A stretch of DNA of 64,000 nucleotides from Lota lota. Taxonomy: Eukaryota > Chordata > Actinopteri > Gadiformes > Lotidae. Both the position numbers and the translations under genes were made by a program. Position 1 is the first letter of the stretch. The number at the start of each line of letters is the position of its first letter. Shown one piece after another: positions 26,446-39,300 of this stretch. The stretch lies in the NCBI GenBank assembly GCA_026745465.1, contig JACYXH010000205.1:944501-1008500 (forward strand), written 5' to 3'. Under the pieces are notes generated by a model. The model was not told the origin of the DNA. It saw only the letters and a program-made list of their open reading frames with translations, and searched no databases.

Positions 26446-28096
26446 AAGCAAAAATCTAAATAGTCGTTTCTCATGAGTTGGCATTTGTTATGATTATTTA
26501 ATCATCAATAGCATAGATATTGTGAAGCAAAGGATAACTTTCAAACATAGGAGATATCTAAAATTACAACTGATAAAATTAATGGCTTTTCTGCATCAGC
26601 TTATAAGACAGCTTCCTGTGCCAATAAATCCTACTCCACTTGTCTCTCTCGGTGTGGCCGAGGAGTGGTGGTTTTGGACAGACCCCCATAGGAGCTGCAC
26701 ACTCCAAGAGGAATCCCTTTTCAGAACCGCCCCCCATAGCCAATGAGCAGGCACACCACCCAAGCACATGGCAAGGCCGCCCCAAAATAACCTGGGACTA
26801 CAGCGCTGACAAATGTTGCTACTTTTACTGCTGACAGGGTTACCCTAGCTACTTGCCCTCATGTTTTTCCCGGTAAACTCCAAGGTTCTCTCCGTGTGAG
26901 AGCGCTGGAAGGCCGGACAGCTGCCTCGGTTAGGATTTCCCAAGGTGGGTGCCACCGGAAGACCAGGTTTGCTGTGAGGATTTGCCGGTCCTAGACGGGG
27001 CCAGCTGGGGGGCTTACTAAAGGTAAATCAAGCTCCCTTACCCCACCATTACTGATAATTTGTAATATCCTGTTGGACTGTCATTTAGCAACAGCCACAT
27101 CAAAGCTGTGTATTGCCTCCAAATTGTCTCTCACAATGACCCACTGGCAGGCATGTGGCTTCTATTTTTAGTTGAAAGTGTTTGTTTAACCTAATTTAAT
27201 TTGGACTCATCTGGGGCTGCATGGTACAGTATTCAGCTCCTAGTCTGAATCTACTCATTCACAGTGAGTCATAATGCTGTCTTACCTAATCAGCCGCCAC
27301 ACTCCCTTTTCTAAAACTTAATTAATAAAATAACCACTCTGCTTGTGCAGTTTAATTGAATCCTTAGTATGACTGCTGATCAAAGATCCTGTTAATAGGA
27401 GCAAAGAGGATGAGAGGAATTGCTTTTACTTGATTTTCTTCATGTAAACTGAGCCCTTACTATTATTAGATGGGACTTGGTGGGCTTGGAGGCTGTTTGC
27501 AAAGGATTAATGTACACAGCAGCTGCAGCGACGGCTACAGATCTGTTGGAAGGGCATTGCTGCCTCTCTTCATTGCGCTGATTTGAGTGTCAGCGGCAAA
27601 TGTGTGCCGTCTCTGGTGTCTAAATTGAATAAGAACTCCAGGCTTCTGGCAAAATGTACAAAGGGAACATTTTGCGAATTTCTGAAAGGTGGTCAGGGAA
27701 GAGTAACTTCTGTATGTGTTTCATGAGGTCTAGTGTTGGGAAACTGATATCCTCTGGCTGAGGATATGTGTGAGTTGAAATGGGCCAAAATAGAAATATA
27801 GTTCTAATTTATGATGACTTGGCTTCTCACACGGAACAACAAACAACTGTCCTGGTGCACATTATTAATAACATTCCTTATTAATTAGCTTTAACTTTTA
27901 AATGTATTTTTAATGGTTTTGAGTAAAGGTTTACTATATCAGTGTGGCCTACAACTTCAATGTGTGAGTCATTTAGCAGCCTTTATGAAATGTTTTCAGT
28001 TTTTGTCACTGTGTTTATCCAGCTTACATATTTTGCACTGACACTGGAAGTCATTAAAAAAGTTAAACTCTAAAGTTATCTCCTTCATCTGTTATG

Positions 28097-28127
28097 TTTG
28101 TTGTTGTTGTTGTTGTTGTTGTTGTTG
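28097..28127. repeat. (GTT)n microsatellite
   Basis: About ten GTT units 140 bases upstream of the MYPN start codon. Confidence 0.95.
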
Positions 28128-28265
28128 CACTGCGTACTGACATGTGTATTGGCCCTTTAAAAGCGCACAAAATGATTCAGAAACAGGAATAGCGGCCATA
28201 AGCCTTGCTGTGTTCTTCCACCAGTTGTTCCAACCAATCATCTGCTGTATGTGGTTCCTCCCAGC

Positions 28266-30293
28266 ATGCAGGAGCACAACGTGGGCCAGCCGCCGCAGCT
28301 CCTGAGAGAGAGCTACCTGGCCGAGGCCAGAGCCCAGCAGCGCCACAGCGATATGAGCCGCTCTGACTCCAGCAGCTCCCGCCGCCTTGTCTACGGGAGC
28401 CTCAAAGGCAAAGTGGAGGACCCGGTGTGCCACGATGAACCCCAGGGTTTTGACCTGTCTGCCTTTCTCAGCCAAGAGGAGCTGGACAAGAGCGTCAACC
28501 TGGCATGCCAGGCCATCGGACACAAGTCACGCGAGGAGAAGGTGGTGGAGAAGGCCCCTGGAGGTGCTGCCCTTGCTGCTCCCCCCACAACACCTTCCTT
28601 AGCCGTCCCCACAGCCACCTTCTCCTCTGCGCCTTCATCCTCATCCTTCACCGTCCCTCCCTCTGCATCTTCATCCTCATCCTTCACCGTCCCTCCCTCT
28701 GCATCCTCGTCCTCCTCCTTTGCTGTCCTACCCCCGGCTGCTCCATCGGTCCTCGCCTACCCCACCCCCTCCTCCATTGCCCTGGCCCCTCTGCCGGCCC
28801 CCGTGAGGAAGGAGCCGGGCCAGCCAGCACACACTGCGTTCAGAGTGGACACTAAGTTGGAGAGTGCTCCTGCTCTGCCAGCCAACGGCATGAGCCACAG
28901 CAAGCCGCCGTGCGAGGCCCCCTCCAACGACCCTGACCGGTCGGCAAGGGGCCCTCCGTCGTACGGCGTAGAGAACCAGTCCAAGAAGGAGTTCCTCAAC
29001 AAGGCGGCAGACTTCATAGAGGAGCTGTCCTCTCTATTTAAGGCCAACAGCACCAAAAGGGTTCGGCCCCGCTCCTGCAAAACACACAAGAGCAGGACTC
29101 AGAACAAGAGCCAGAGCGACGGGCTGACGTACTCCCTGGGCCCCGACGACAGGGATCGTCCTGTCCTGGCCGCCCCCAGGCTGGAGGAGGAGGTTGTGGA
29201 GAGCAGGCAGAGCCTGGTGACCGCCTCCTTCCAGCCGGAGCTGGAGGCTGTACAACCTCTGCTCCCCCAGCAGGACAGCCTAGTGGCTGGGGAGCAGCAG
29301 ACACAGTGTGACCATCCCTCCCAGCAGGTGGAGGTGGAGGAGAAGGAGGAGCAGGAGGAGGAGGAGCAGGAGGAGGAGGAGCAGGAGGAGGAAGCTGGGA
29401 GACTTGCCCCAACAGACCCCCCCTACTCAGAAGACCCCGTTTGCGAGCCTCCCTGCTTCATCCAAAAACTGAAAAGCCGGGAGGTTCTGGAGGGCAGCAA
29501 GGTCCAGCTGGATTGCATCGTGACAGGACTACCTGTGCCCGAGGTCCGGTAAGGGAACAGCCAAACGCTGAGATCTGGGAGATCTGGCACTGCCACAGGG
29601 CCATTCCTGCTCAGTGTGTGCAGAGCATTCTTTTGCGTTTGTGATTGTTATCAAGTCCAGCTGCTAGCTGACTTTAGTTCAACACTCGGTCCGCTGGGGG
29701 TGGGTCTTTTCAACGTCCACTCTCTCTAGAAAGTTGGCTAAATTTGTCTCATTGGAAATTGAATACAGCAAACAAGCCTCAGGTCCAGTCTGTTGAGATG
29801 CAGTGTAGTGAGTCAGTATCTGACCAGATTATTTATATTAAGTGTTGCGATCCACTTTGGATGTATGTACATGGAAAGGCGGTAGGACACAAAGGAAAAG
29901 GGCGACGCGTCTATGGTAAGAGGGTTGCATCCCAATATTACACTTTCAGAATGTGGTATAGTGTGAGTACAGGTCCATAAATAGTCCATGGCCTTCGATT
30001 GCTGCATACTGCGAGAGCCACGCTTTTATACAAAGGGTTTTGAAAGTCAAATGGAGTTTTGGACGCAGGCTGTGCTGCTGGATCCATTAGGCCAACCTCA
30101 GGACCTACCTGGTATCTTTAATGACAAGGTGTCAAGCGGGCCAGGAGAGGAGGAACATGGCTCCTGCCTCAAGTGATTTTGAATGAATACCGTGTCCCTT
30201 CAGAGGTGTGAGTTGAGATGAATGATGTGTTTGAGTTTCTGATGCCACTAAGAGAAAGGTAACAAGTGATGATATCCAACAGCTGTTAGGTGT

Positions 30294-30341
<48 letters not shown>

Positions 30342-33300
30342 AAGCGTGCGTGTGTGCGCTTCAAGCTCCAGGTTATTTCACGAACAGCGTTCAGGTTACA
30401 TACATTGCTACTGATCACCAATATGGACCAAGAATGGGGTTAAAAAAACTGTTATAACAGGACAAATCGTACAAACTGAAATATTTTAAGAAGACTGTGG
30501 GAACTCGTCTGTGGGCACAAAATTCCATTAGTGGATGTAAACCTTGATGGGTAGTGAATGAAGATCTGAGGGGTCACATAAGAGGAGGGTTGAGACCTGG
30601 ACCTGCTGAACATTGTTTAGCTGCTAACATATTCTGGTCAGGGGAGAATGTAGCTCTCTGCCATTTTTAGCAGGGACAACCACAGAGCAATGTAGTCGCA
30701 TCTGATAAAGCAATAGCAGGGGACGTTGCCAGAAACATCCGAATGAAGTAGAACCTGGTAAGATATAGTACACAGTCCTGGTTTCCTCCTTTATTTTCCT
30801 ACGTTTTTTTGGTTTGCGAAAGGTTGTTGCTTGATCTGCTTGATCTGCTTCCTATGTAAAAAAATAAAAGAAAAAGAAAAAAGAGGAATTTGGGGTTTTG
30901 TGACATGTGTAGTTCTCACGTGTAGTTTGTTGCCACATTACAACAACTCTGAGAAGACCAGGCCAGACCAGACGGTTTTCTGCCAAATTTGGCTCGTACA
31001 TCCTGTCTTGGAAGGCTAAGCTGCACTGGTGCGTCAGGGGATAGCATTGTGCATATTCAACATCTATCTTTAGCCTGGTGTGTATGGTCCCTGAGCCCAC
31101 CAGCTCCATGGGGATCTCCTCAGCTCTGCTGGGGGTGCTGGGGGGTAGCTGAGTGGGGCTGATGGGTAGCATTTGACAGGTGCAGCGAGGTGCCGTCATC
31201 CCCCTTAACTGGTTTTGTTAAAAAGCCAGCTAAACCATGAAGATATGAGCTGTTGATGGTCCTCTATGGAGCATGACTTGAGCTGTACTCTGTGTGCTTT
31301 GTATGCGTCACCAGAGGTGACATTTCACTCTCTTAAAGCTTCTTCATGCTTCTGTGAAATAGGAGTCAGAGATGTGCGTGTACAGGCGCAGTTTGGGTAA
31401 CCTCAGGAAATATTCAGGTTAACTGAATGAATTGTTGCTGTTTGGCTTGGGGGGTGGTGTGTGTGGGCTGGGGTGTAGATACTAAATTGACCTCCTTAAT
31501 TACAAATGAAATGTATAATATTTAAAAGGCAACACAAATTCAGGGGACCGAACATGGAGATACATCAGAAACCTAATTCATACATGAACGTAATTCCTCT
31601 TCAAAGTAGGAAGATAACATAGTTGTCATATAGGTATTATAAAACAAACTTTTTTTGTTTCAAGAAACACAATATTTTGAATCAATCCATGTTCTACCAC
31701 ACATGACCCAGTATGGATGCTTCTATGAAGTGGTAAGCAAGGGAACATTGGATCCTTCTGGTGTTGTAAACACTGACCACAGAATAGCGTATTGGTGTTC
31801 CTGCCTGTTTACTGGGTATATCTGACACAGGATCATGACCTCCTCAGAATAGACCCCGCTGAGACTGGTGAGCCTGGAGGATGGTGCACGTCATGGGTCA
31901 AAATCCGGAGTGGAGAGTTGTTGTTATACACAGTGGGTTGGCTATTCAATGGTTGAGCTCATGTTCATCTTAAGAGTTACTCCCATGCAATGCTCAATGT
32001 TGAATGACTACAACCATGCTGGAAAACGTAAATGCCTAAATTTACAACATTATAGTTAATGCAGAGAGGGTGGGTCAATGTGACGTGGGAAGTGCTGGGA
32101 AACAAGATACAATTATGTTGATGAGCTCATCAATAAAATATAAATTGTAATAAAATAATAGACAGTGAAAAGTGAAGTGTAAAATATGTACTTTCAACCA
32201 ATTCAGCCATTTCTGCCAATTCAGGTCATGTCAATTCAGCTTTCCCAGGGCTGTGTCTAGTTATTCAGAGCCCACTAGTCAAAGGAGCAGTTCTCAAGTA
32301 TAATATACTGATCCTAAGTATATAATACCTTGGCAGTTATCTCTTAACCAGCAAGGAGGGTAAGCAAGGTTTCCTGATCTTTGATAGGCCTGCCTCATCA
32401 TACATTTCCTTTCGCTTGACCTCCATATAGCTCCCTGGACTGGCTATCAGTCAGCCATATTACTGGCAGCCACAGAGCCATGCATGAGAGTAGAGAGCAC
32501 GACACACTAGAGCTTTCTATTGATGATGTTATCAACAGGTTGTTAACCTGAACCAAACATGAACATCTGAACCACAAAATGACACATTTCTTTGGTAAAG
32601 CTGTATTAAAGATTTAAAATGCCGTAAACTTGTTTTTGACAGCCAATAGACCTTTAAGAATGCAATCCAAAACCAAACATTTTATATCAGCAAATTTGTA
32701 ATAATTTGCTGAAATTGTATCCTAATATGTGTCCATGCTGCACAAAGTTGACGTTTGGTGTGTGTGTGTGTGTGTGTGTGTGTGTTGTGCTGGTGGTGGG
32801 CCATCAACACAGGTGGTTCTGTGAGGGGAAGGAGCTGGAGAACAGCCCAGACATTCAGATCCTCACCCACGGCGAGCGCCACTCGCTCATCATCGCCGAG
32901 GCCTTCGAGGAGGACACCGGACGATACTCCTGCTTTGCCTCCAATTTCTACGGCACGGACTCCACGTCCGCAGAGATCTACGTCGAAGGTGATGCTGGCG
33001 CCGGCTGCCGATGGAGGTCCTCCTCCCTACTAGGAGGGTCATGGGACATGTGGTTTGGTCGGGTGGAGTTCTAGAGTGTGAACTTTGGTTTTGTTTTTTC
33101 ACACGCAGGTGATTCATCCACAGATTCAGAGGGAGAGCAGCTCTTTGAACATGTGACCCAGTGAGTTCCTGGCCTGTTTCAACCTCTTTTCTTCCTTGGT
33201 AGACTTGATGACCATATATGTTTACTCATGGCAGATTTACGTTTACATTTGTCAAGTCAAACACTGTTGCCTCTTGTGTTTTTTTTTCCAAGTCAAGTAC

Positions 33301-36300
33301 AGAAAGTACAGAAATCAGAAACAAATCCAGCCACACCATCTCCCTTGGCAGCCCAGCCGGCAGCCAGCATTGGATCCGACGATTCAGACAGTTCAAGTCA
33401 AACCACGATCACCGCCACCACCACCACCGTCACAGCAGGTGAGGAACAACCCCAACAACACCCACCCATTGGGACGCTGAGAGAGGAGGCCCCCATCCTG
33501 CCTGCAGCTCCTCCGGCCCCAGAGTGTTCCACCACCACCGCACCACAGTTTCTGCATGAGGAGCCTCCCGAGGCCCCAATCGTCCAGTTGTGTGCTACTG
33601 TTCCGCTGCCAGAGGCCCAGGAGGAACCAGTTCTTGAACCACTTCCTGCCCCGGGTCCTAGTGCCGGTTTTCAGCTGCTGGGTCAAGCGGATGTAGAGTG
33701 GAACACGGTGGAGTCCACGGCGGAGTCCTGTGTACAAGTGGCTCCCACACAAACTACCACCGTGGAGGTGAATTGTATAAGGTGTACACATTGCATTACT
33801 AATGCTTGCTTTCATTGCCTTTGGTACATTTTACACCCCCCCCCCCCCCCCCCCACCCCCAGTGCTAATATAAAGAGAAAAAATAAAGTCTTGACTTTCT
33901 TCTTTTACTTATGTTATAACACAGAGATTGATTGAGATGATTTAGTAATTTAATATTTTTTTTAATCGTTTTCTAAAACTAAACCATTTTCAATTATTAA
34001 TGGATGATTTGTTGAATAATCTTCTGTAGAATCAGCACTCCAGCCACCTCTCCCATCAGGAGCAGGAGGTACGACCCATCATGGCTGCACCTGTGTTCAC
34101 CAAGGTGCGTCTCTAGTGTCTCTAGGCTAGGGTAGGCGTCTGCCCTCTTGGAAACTAGGGGAGTCTGTCGATGTATGTGTGTGTGTGCGCATATTTGTGG
34201 ACTACCGTTGATTGTGAAAACTTAGTGCATTTACACAGCACTATACGTAAAATATCATTTTCACCTTACTGTACTTGTAATATATGGGATCTTGGTAATG
34301 AATGATTAGATACTCAATACATAATAGAATGTTAAAAAGGGGGTACTCTTATTTTGAAAGTTCTGTATTTTACAGTGCGTTATTTCCCACTTAAATGTAC
34401 TTCTGGGGTACTTCCACCACTGAGGTTACGCCCGTCCCAACAGAGCCTCCAGGAGGTCTTGGCGCTGGAGGGCCAGCTGGTGGTGCTAGAGTGCCGTATG
34501 AAAGGCGTTCCTTCACCCAGGGTGGAGTGGTACAGAGAGGGAACAGTCATAGAGGACTCCCCTGATTTCAGAATACTCCAGAAAAGTAGGTGTTCCTTCG
34601 GTTCTGCACACTGTTTAATATTGTTGTGATGTAGTATTATTGTGTTTATGTTGTGTTGTCAAATGTGAAACTGCAGATAAGAAGAAAACAATAATGTTAT
34701 CCTCAATCTTTTGTTTAAATGAAGCATTAATGTTATATTGTGTGTCTTAGCTTCTTTTACAAGTTAAAACATTGCATTGACTGGATTAAATATACAACAA
34801 ATGTTATTTACACTTACACTTTGGACATTACACTTTGGATTAATTGCCTTAAATACGATTGGTGTCTTAGTTGAACAGCTAGAGTTCAGCCAGAAGAAAC
34901 TTATTAAATTATACTTATTATATTTAATGAATAGTTATAATTCACTAAACTACCTCTAATCATAATTGTTTTATTTCTTATTGAAGAAGTACAAATTCAA
35001 ATGCATTTCTCAAATACACGATGAACCCACCAAACAAACTGTCAAAGTCAAGCTTTAGCTAAAAATGTGTTTATTACAACACACATACAAATGTGTTGTA
35101 TCAAGTTGTTTCTTAATGATCTTTTGTTTTCTTCACAGAACCCAGATCCCCCTCTGAATCAGGTATAAAAGCATTTTGCCTTCACAATAAAATATATTTT
35201 CCAAATGCATGGAGAGAGAAAGGACTGAAAGTGGAAAGTGGCTCTCTAGCTGCTTCTTGTGCTGCTGAGCACATATTACTGTTAAGTGTTTATAGACCCT
35301 GGGCAGACGCTCCTCTTCTGAGCATAAGCCAGGGCCACACTTCCTCAAACTGGACCATATAAGGCAGTCTCTCAACCTCGGACAAACAGCCAGAAATATA
35401 ATACATATTATCTCCCCATCTCCATTAGAAGATTGCAAATGACTGCACTGCTCTGATCTATATCTTATGAACTGAAAATGTGCAACTACTTTTAATTTTC
35501 TAGTTTGTGACGATCCTCTGAGTGCTGTAATGTGTAAAGAATCTAAAGTTAATCACCTCAAATTGTATCCCCTAGAGGAAATCTGCACTTTGGTCATTGC
35601 TGAGGTATTCCCTGAAGACTCCGGGATGTTTACTTGTACGGCAAGCAACAAGTACGGGACTGTGTCTAGTATTGGGGCACTACGGGTCAAAGGTACCATT
35701 GCACTGTGTCACTGTTGAACTACGACAAACTGTTTACCCATCAGCCAGGCGGCACAGTATGTTTAGCAAACCATGTCTTTCTGTAATTTTCTCGTCAGGC
35801 AACGGCCGAGGCGGTAGCAGTGCGAATACACTAAGCAGTGGAGTGCTGGAGTCCGGCCAAGTCCAGGAATCTTTCCTATCAGAAGTCTCGGCTGCTGTCA
35901 ATCATCAGCCCGAGGTGACCGTCACCACTAGTGTCAAGCCCCACTCCAGCTCCATACGCCTGGACCCGCTCAGCTCCAGCTCCATCCGCTTGGATCCACT
36001 CATCTCCAGCACCCTACGTCTGGACCCCCTCAGCTCCAGCTCCATACGTCTGGACCCCCTTAGCTCCAGCACTCTACGTCTGGACCCCCTCAGCTCCAGC
36101 ATCCTACGTCTGGACCCCCTCAGCTCCAGCACCCTACGTCTGGACCCCCTCAGCTCCAGCACCCTACGTCTGGACCCCCTCAGCTCCGGCATGTTGCGTT
36201 CCGACACCCCGAGCGTCAGCCTCCCCAGCCTCGACCCGCAGGCCTTGAGTGGCAGCTCCCGCGAGAGGTTTAGCTACACCAGCACTCCTCGCTTGGACCC

Positions 36301-39300
36301 CCAGTGCCTGGTCACCCAGCGCCTGAACCCATCAGGATCCGGTGAGTCGGCCCCCGAACCCCACAGCGTCGACAACGGCACTCCATTCTACCTGAAGCCC
36401 TTCAGCGGTTCAGCGGCCTTGGCCGCAGAGTCTCAGACCTCCAGCCTCCAGGCAGAGCAGGAAGCGCCCAAGTATCGGCCCGCCTTGCCCGACCTGGCCA
36501 CCCCCGAGACCCCTATGGTCAGGGTGACTCCCGCTGTGGTGCCGCTCCCCGACCCCCCGGCTAACTCGTGTCTGAAAACGAGTGCTCTGACGAACAGCAG
36601 GGAGCCGCGGTCCGGCGCTAAAGCCGGCCTCCGCGTTCACTTCAGACTGCCCGAAGACGAGGAGGAAGAACAATGTGACGCGTCTTGTTGGCCTTATGAA
36701 GATGCCAGTCTGACAGCTAGGGGACCACCACCCGTGCTGACTAAACCCAAACTGTAAGTACAGCATTCGTACTCATCCCAAGCATTATGGTCAAATGTTG
36801 TTAATCTACAACTGTGGTTACTTCCAAAAGCAAACCCCAGAATCTGGTACAGCAGGGTGTTGAAGAAAACAAAATACAAAATCGGTCATTTTCCATATCA
36901 AGGGATGCGTCTCTGGGTGGGCTCCTCCTCTTAGAGCTCTTCCACATGCAGCGTAATAACACACACAGTTCACTAGCGCAGACACCCTGGACACAACCAT
37001 GTGGACTTTTCAGCTTTCAAAAACAAAGGATGGCATTTTCTATTTGTAAGTCATTTGTGGTTTTATGCATGGGTGACGATTTTGGTTATGTTTCAGATAT
37101 AAGTGGGGATGTGATACTGTAATGCAAAGTTTCTAGGGTGTTTTTTGGGTTGTAAAGCAGAGTGACCTTTTTGGATTTAGCTTGATGGAATTTAAAATAA
37201 CACATTATATTGAGAAGCTTTAATGAGTCAATGCGTTTTTTAGACTGTAAAAGTGAGATAATGTTGGGCATTGAATATATTTGATTTGGGAGGTGCTTGC
37301 TGGTGGTAGACCATAAATGGGCTGACAATTTATCAAGAGGCACAATCTTTTTTTCTAACTCAACTGGTATTTACTGTATAGCTTATAAGGTGAGTGCTTG
37401 GAGACCTTCAAATATTCACAAGACAGTACATCTTAATATTTAAAGTCACTAATTCTTTCCCTTCTTGTTTTGTCATTGATTGTCAGGGACCCAGCTCAAC
37501 TTCAGATCTTACACAACCAGGTTCTCCTGGAACAGCAGCAGGATGGGGATTCCCATTCACACAGCAAAGCTCGACCCCAGTCTCCACCATGGACCCAAGC
37601 CCTTCCTCAGAGCCAGTCCCAATATCAGCCACCCCCTCAAGCCCAGCCCCTAGGCCAATCCCAGCCTCAGATCCAGTCCCAATATCAGCCACCACCACAA
37701 ATTCAGTCCCTGACCCAATCCCAGCCAGCACCTCACACCCAGTCCCTGACCCAATCGCAGCCAATACCGCAAAGCCAGTCCCAATATCAGCCACTACCTT
37801 ACACCCAGTCCCTAACCCAATCCCAGCCACCACCTCAAAGCCAGGCCCAGACCCAATCCCAGCCTCAGATCTCTGCATCAGAGTCTGTGGTTTGGTCACC
37901 CAGGTTGCCCCGCGAACCAATTCAGCAGCATTTCCAGCTTTACATGAACAGCGCTGTAACAACACAGTCCCAAATCCCCATGTCATCCTTCACTATGGCT
38001 CCTACAATACCAACGCTGACTTCCAGTCTGGCGCCAATTCTTCACACCACCCCAGCAGCCCAGTTGACCACCATTCCTGCTCCCGCGACCAGCCGCCCCT
38101 CTCCTCCCCAGCTTAAGATGGCTCCGCCAGTGAGGCCCCCGCTGTCTGGCCCGCAGTTGACCGCGACACCGACGTCCCTTTACAACTCCCCTGCCTTGCC
38201 CGTAACTCCAATGAACACCATCCACGCCTCCCACCTAAACCTGTCCCTCGCTGCCCTGTCAAAGTCCATGCCCCCGAGCCAGTTCAGCTCTCCTCCCCCA
38301 CCTCAGTTCCATGCGACTCCCGTGGACACCTCTCAGAGCACCCTCTCGTCCCTGCAGGAGATCACATCCCCCACTCCCATGCTGAGGAGCACCCACGCCT
38401 CTCTCATGAACCTAGCGGCCACCTCGCAGAGCTTCAACCACGCCAGGCCCAAGGAGTTTGTCGCCGCCCAGCCGCTCTCACCAGTGAGGAGTCCGTCCCC
38501 CACCGAGTCCCCGGTCCCCTTGCTCAACGAGCTGGCGGCCGAGCTCAACTCCTCCGCGGCCAGCTCCCCGACCATCCCGCCGTTTTCCCCACCGCCACGA
38601 GTGTTCCCCACCCGGGTGCTCCAGTCGCCCACCAGCCCGTTGTCCATGATGTCCTCCCCTACCCTGATTTCTGCCCCGTACCTTAACTCCGTATTTGCGG
38701 GGCGAACTCAGTCACCACCGCATGCCTCCTCTCCGGCCTCCAGCAGCTCCACCCCAAGCCCCATCCAGAATCCTGTGGCGTTCCTGAGCTCCGTCCTGCC
38801 ATCGCTGCACATTGCACAGGCCACCAACTCCATGGGTTTGCCCAAGAGTGCTCCGGCAGGGTAAGGTTATTTTTATGGGATGATGCAGATCTGGGTTTAA
38901 AGTGTGTGATCTATAAAAAGATATGAATGCTTGGACTCGGATGTCAGACTTAACCCATTCCATTGTTCAGTACAAATTGCATAGCAGCTGGAGATGTTTT
39001 GCTTTGAAAATAGACAGTGATATCACAAATAGGTTGAAGTTATCATTGTAGGATATGCACACCACAGAATGACATGAGAACTTGAAACCACCGGTGCATG
39101 CTTCTGAGCTGATCTTTAACTCTATGACTCAATGTTGATGCAGGCAGTCGAAGAGGTTACCCAAATCGCGTATACCATCATCTGAAGATATCAGAGCTAG
39201 CAAAGAAGTTATCCTGAACGACATCGAGAGGAGGCGCCGCTTCAACGATAATTCTTCACCCTTTGGATTTCAACAGGTACTAGGTCATCCGCATCTCAGC

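Noticed and set aside
26820..27030. GC-rich block that resembled a SINE or tRNA-derived element
   Set aside because: No convincing A and B boxes, no tail repeat and no target duplication could be seen.
35940..36210. Possible CRISPR or satellite DNA
   Set aside because: The 30-base repeats are contiguous without spacers and in frame inside a MYPN exon.
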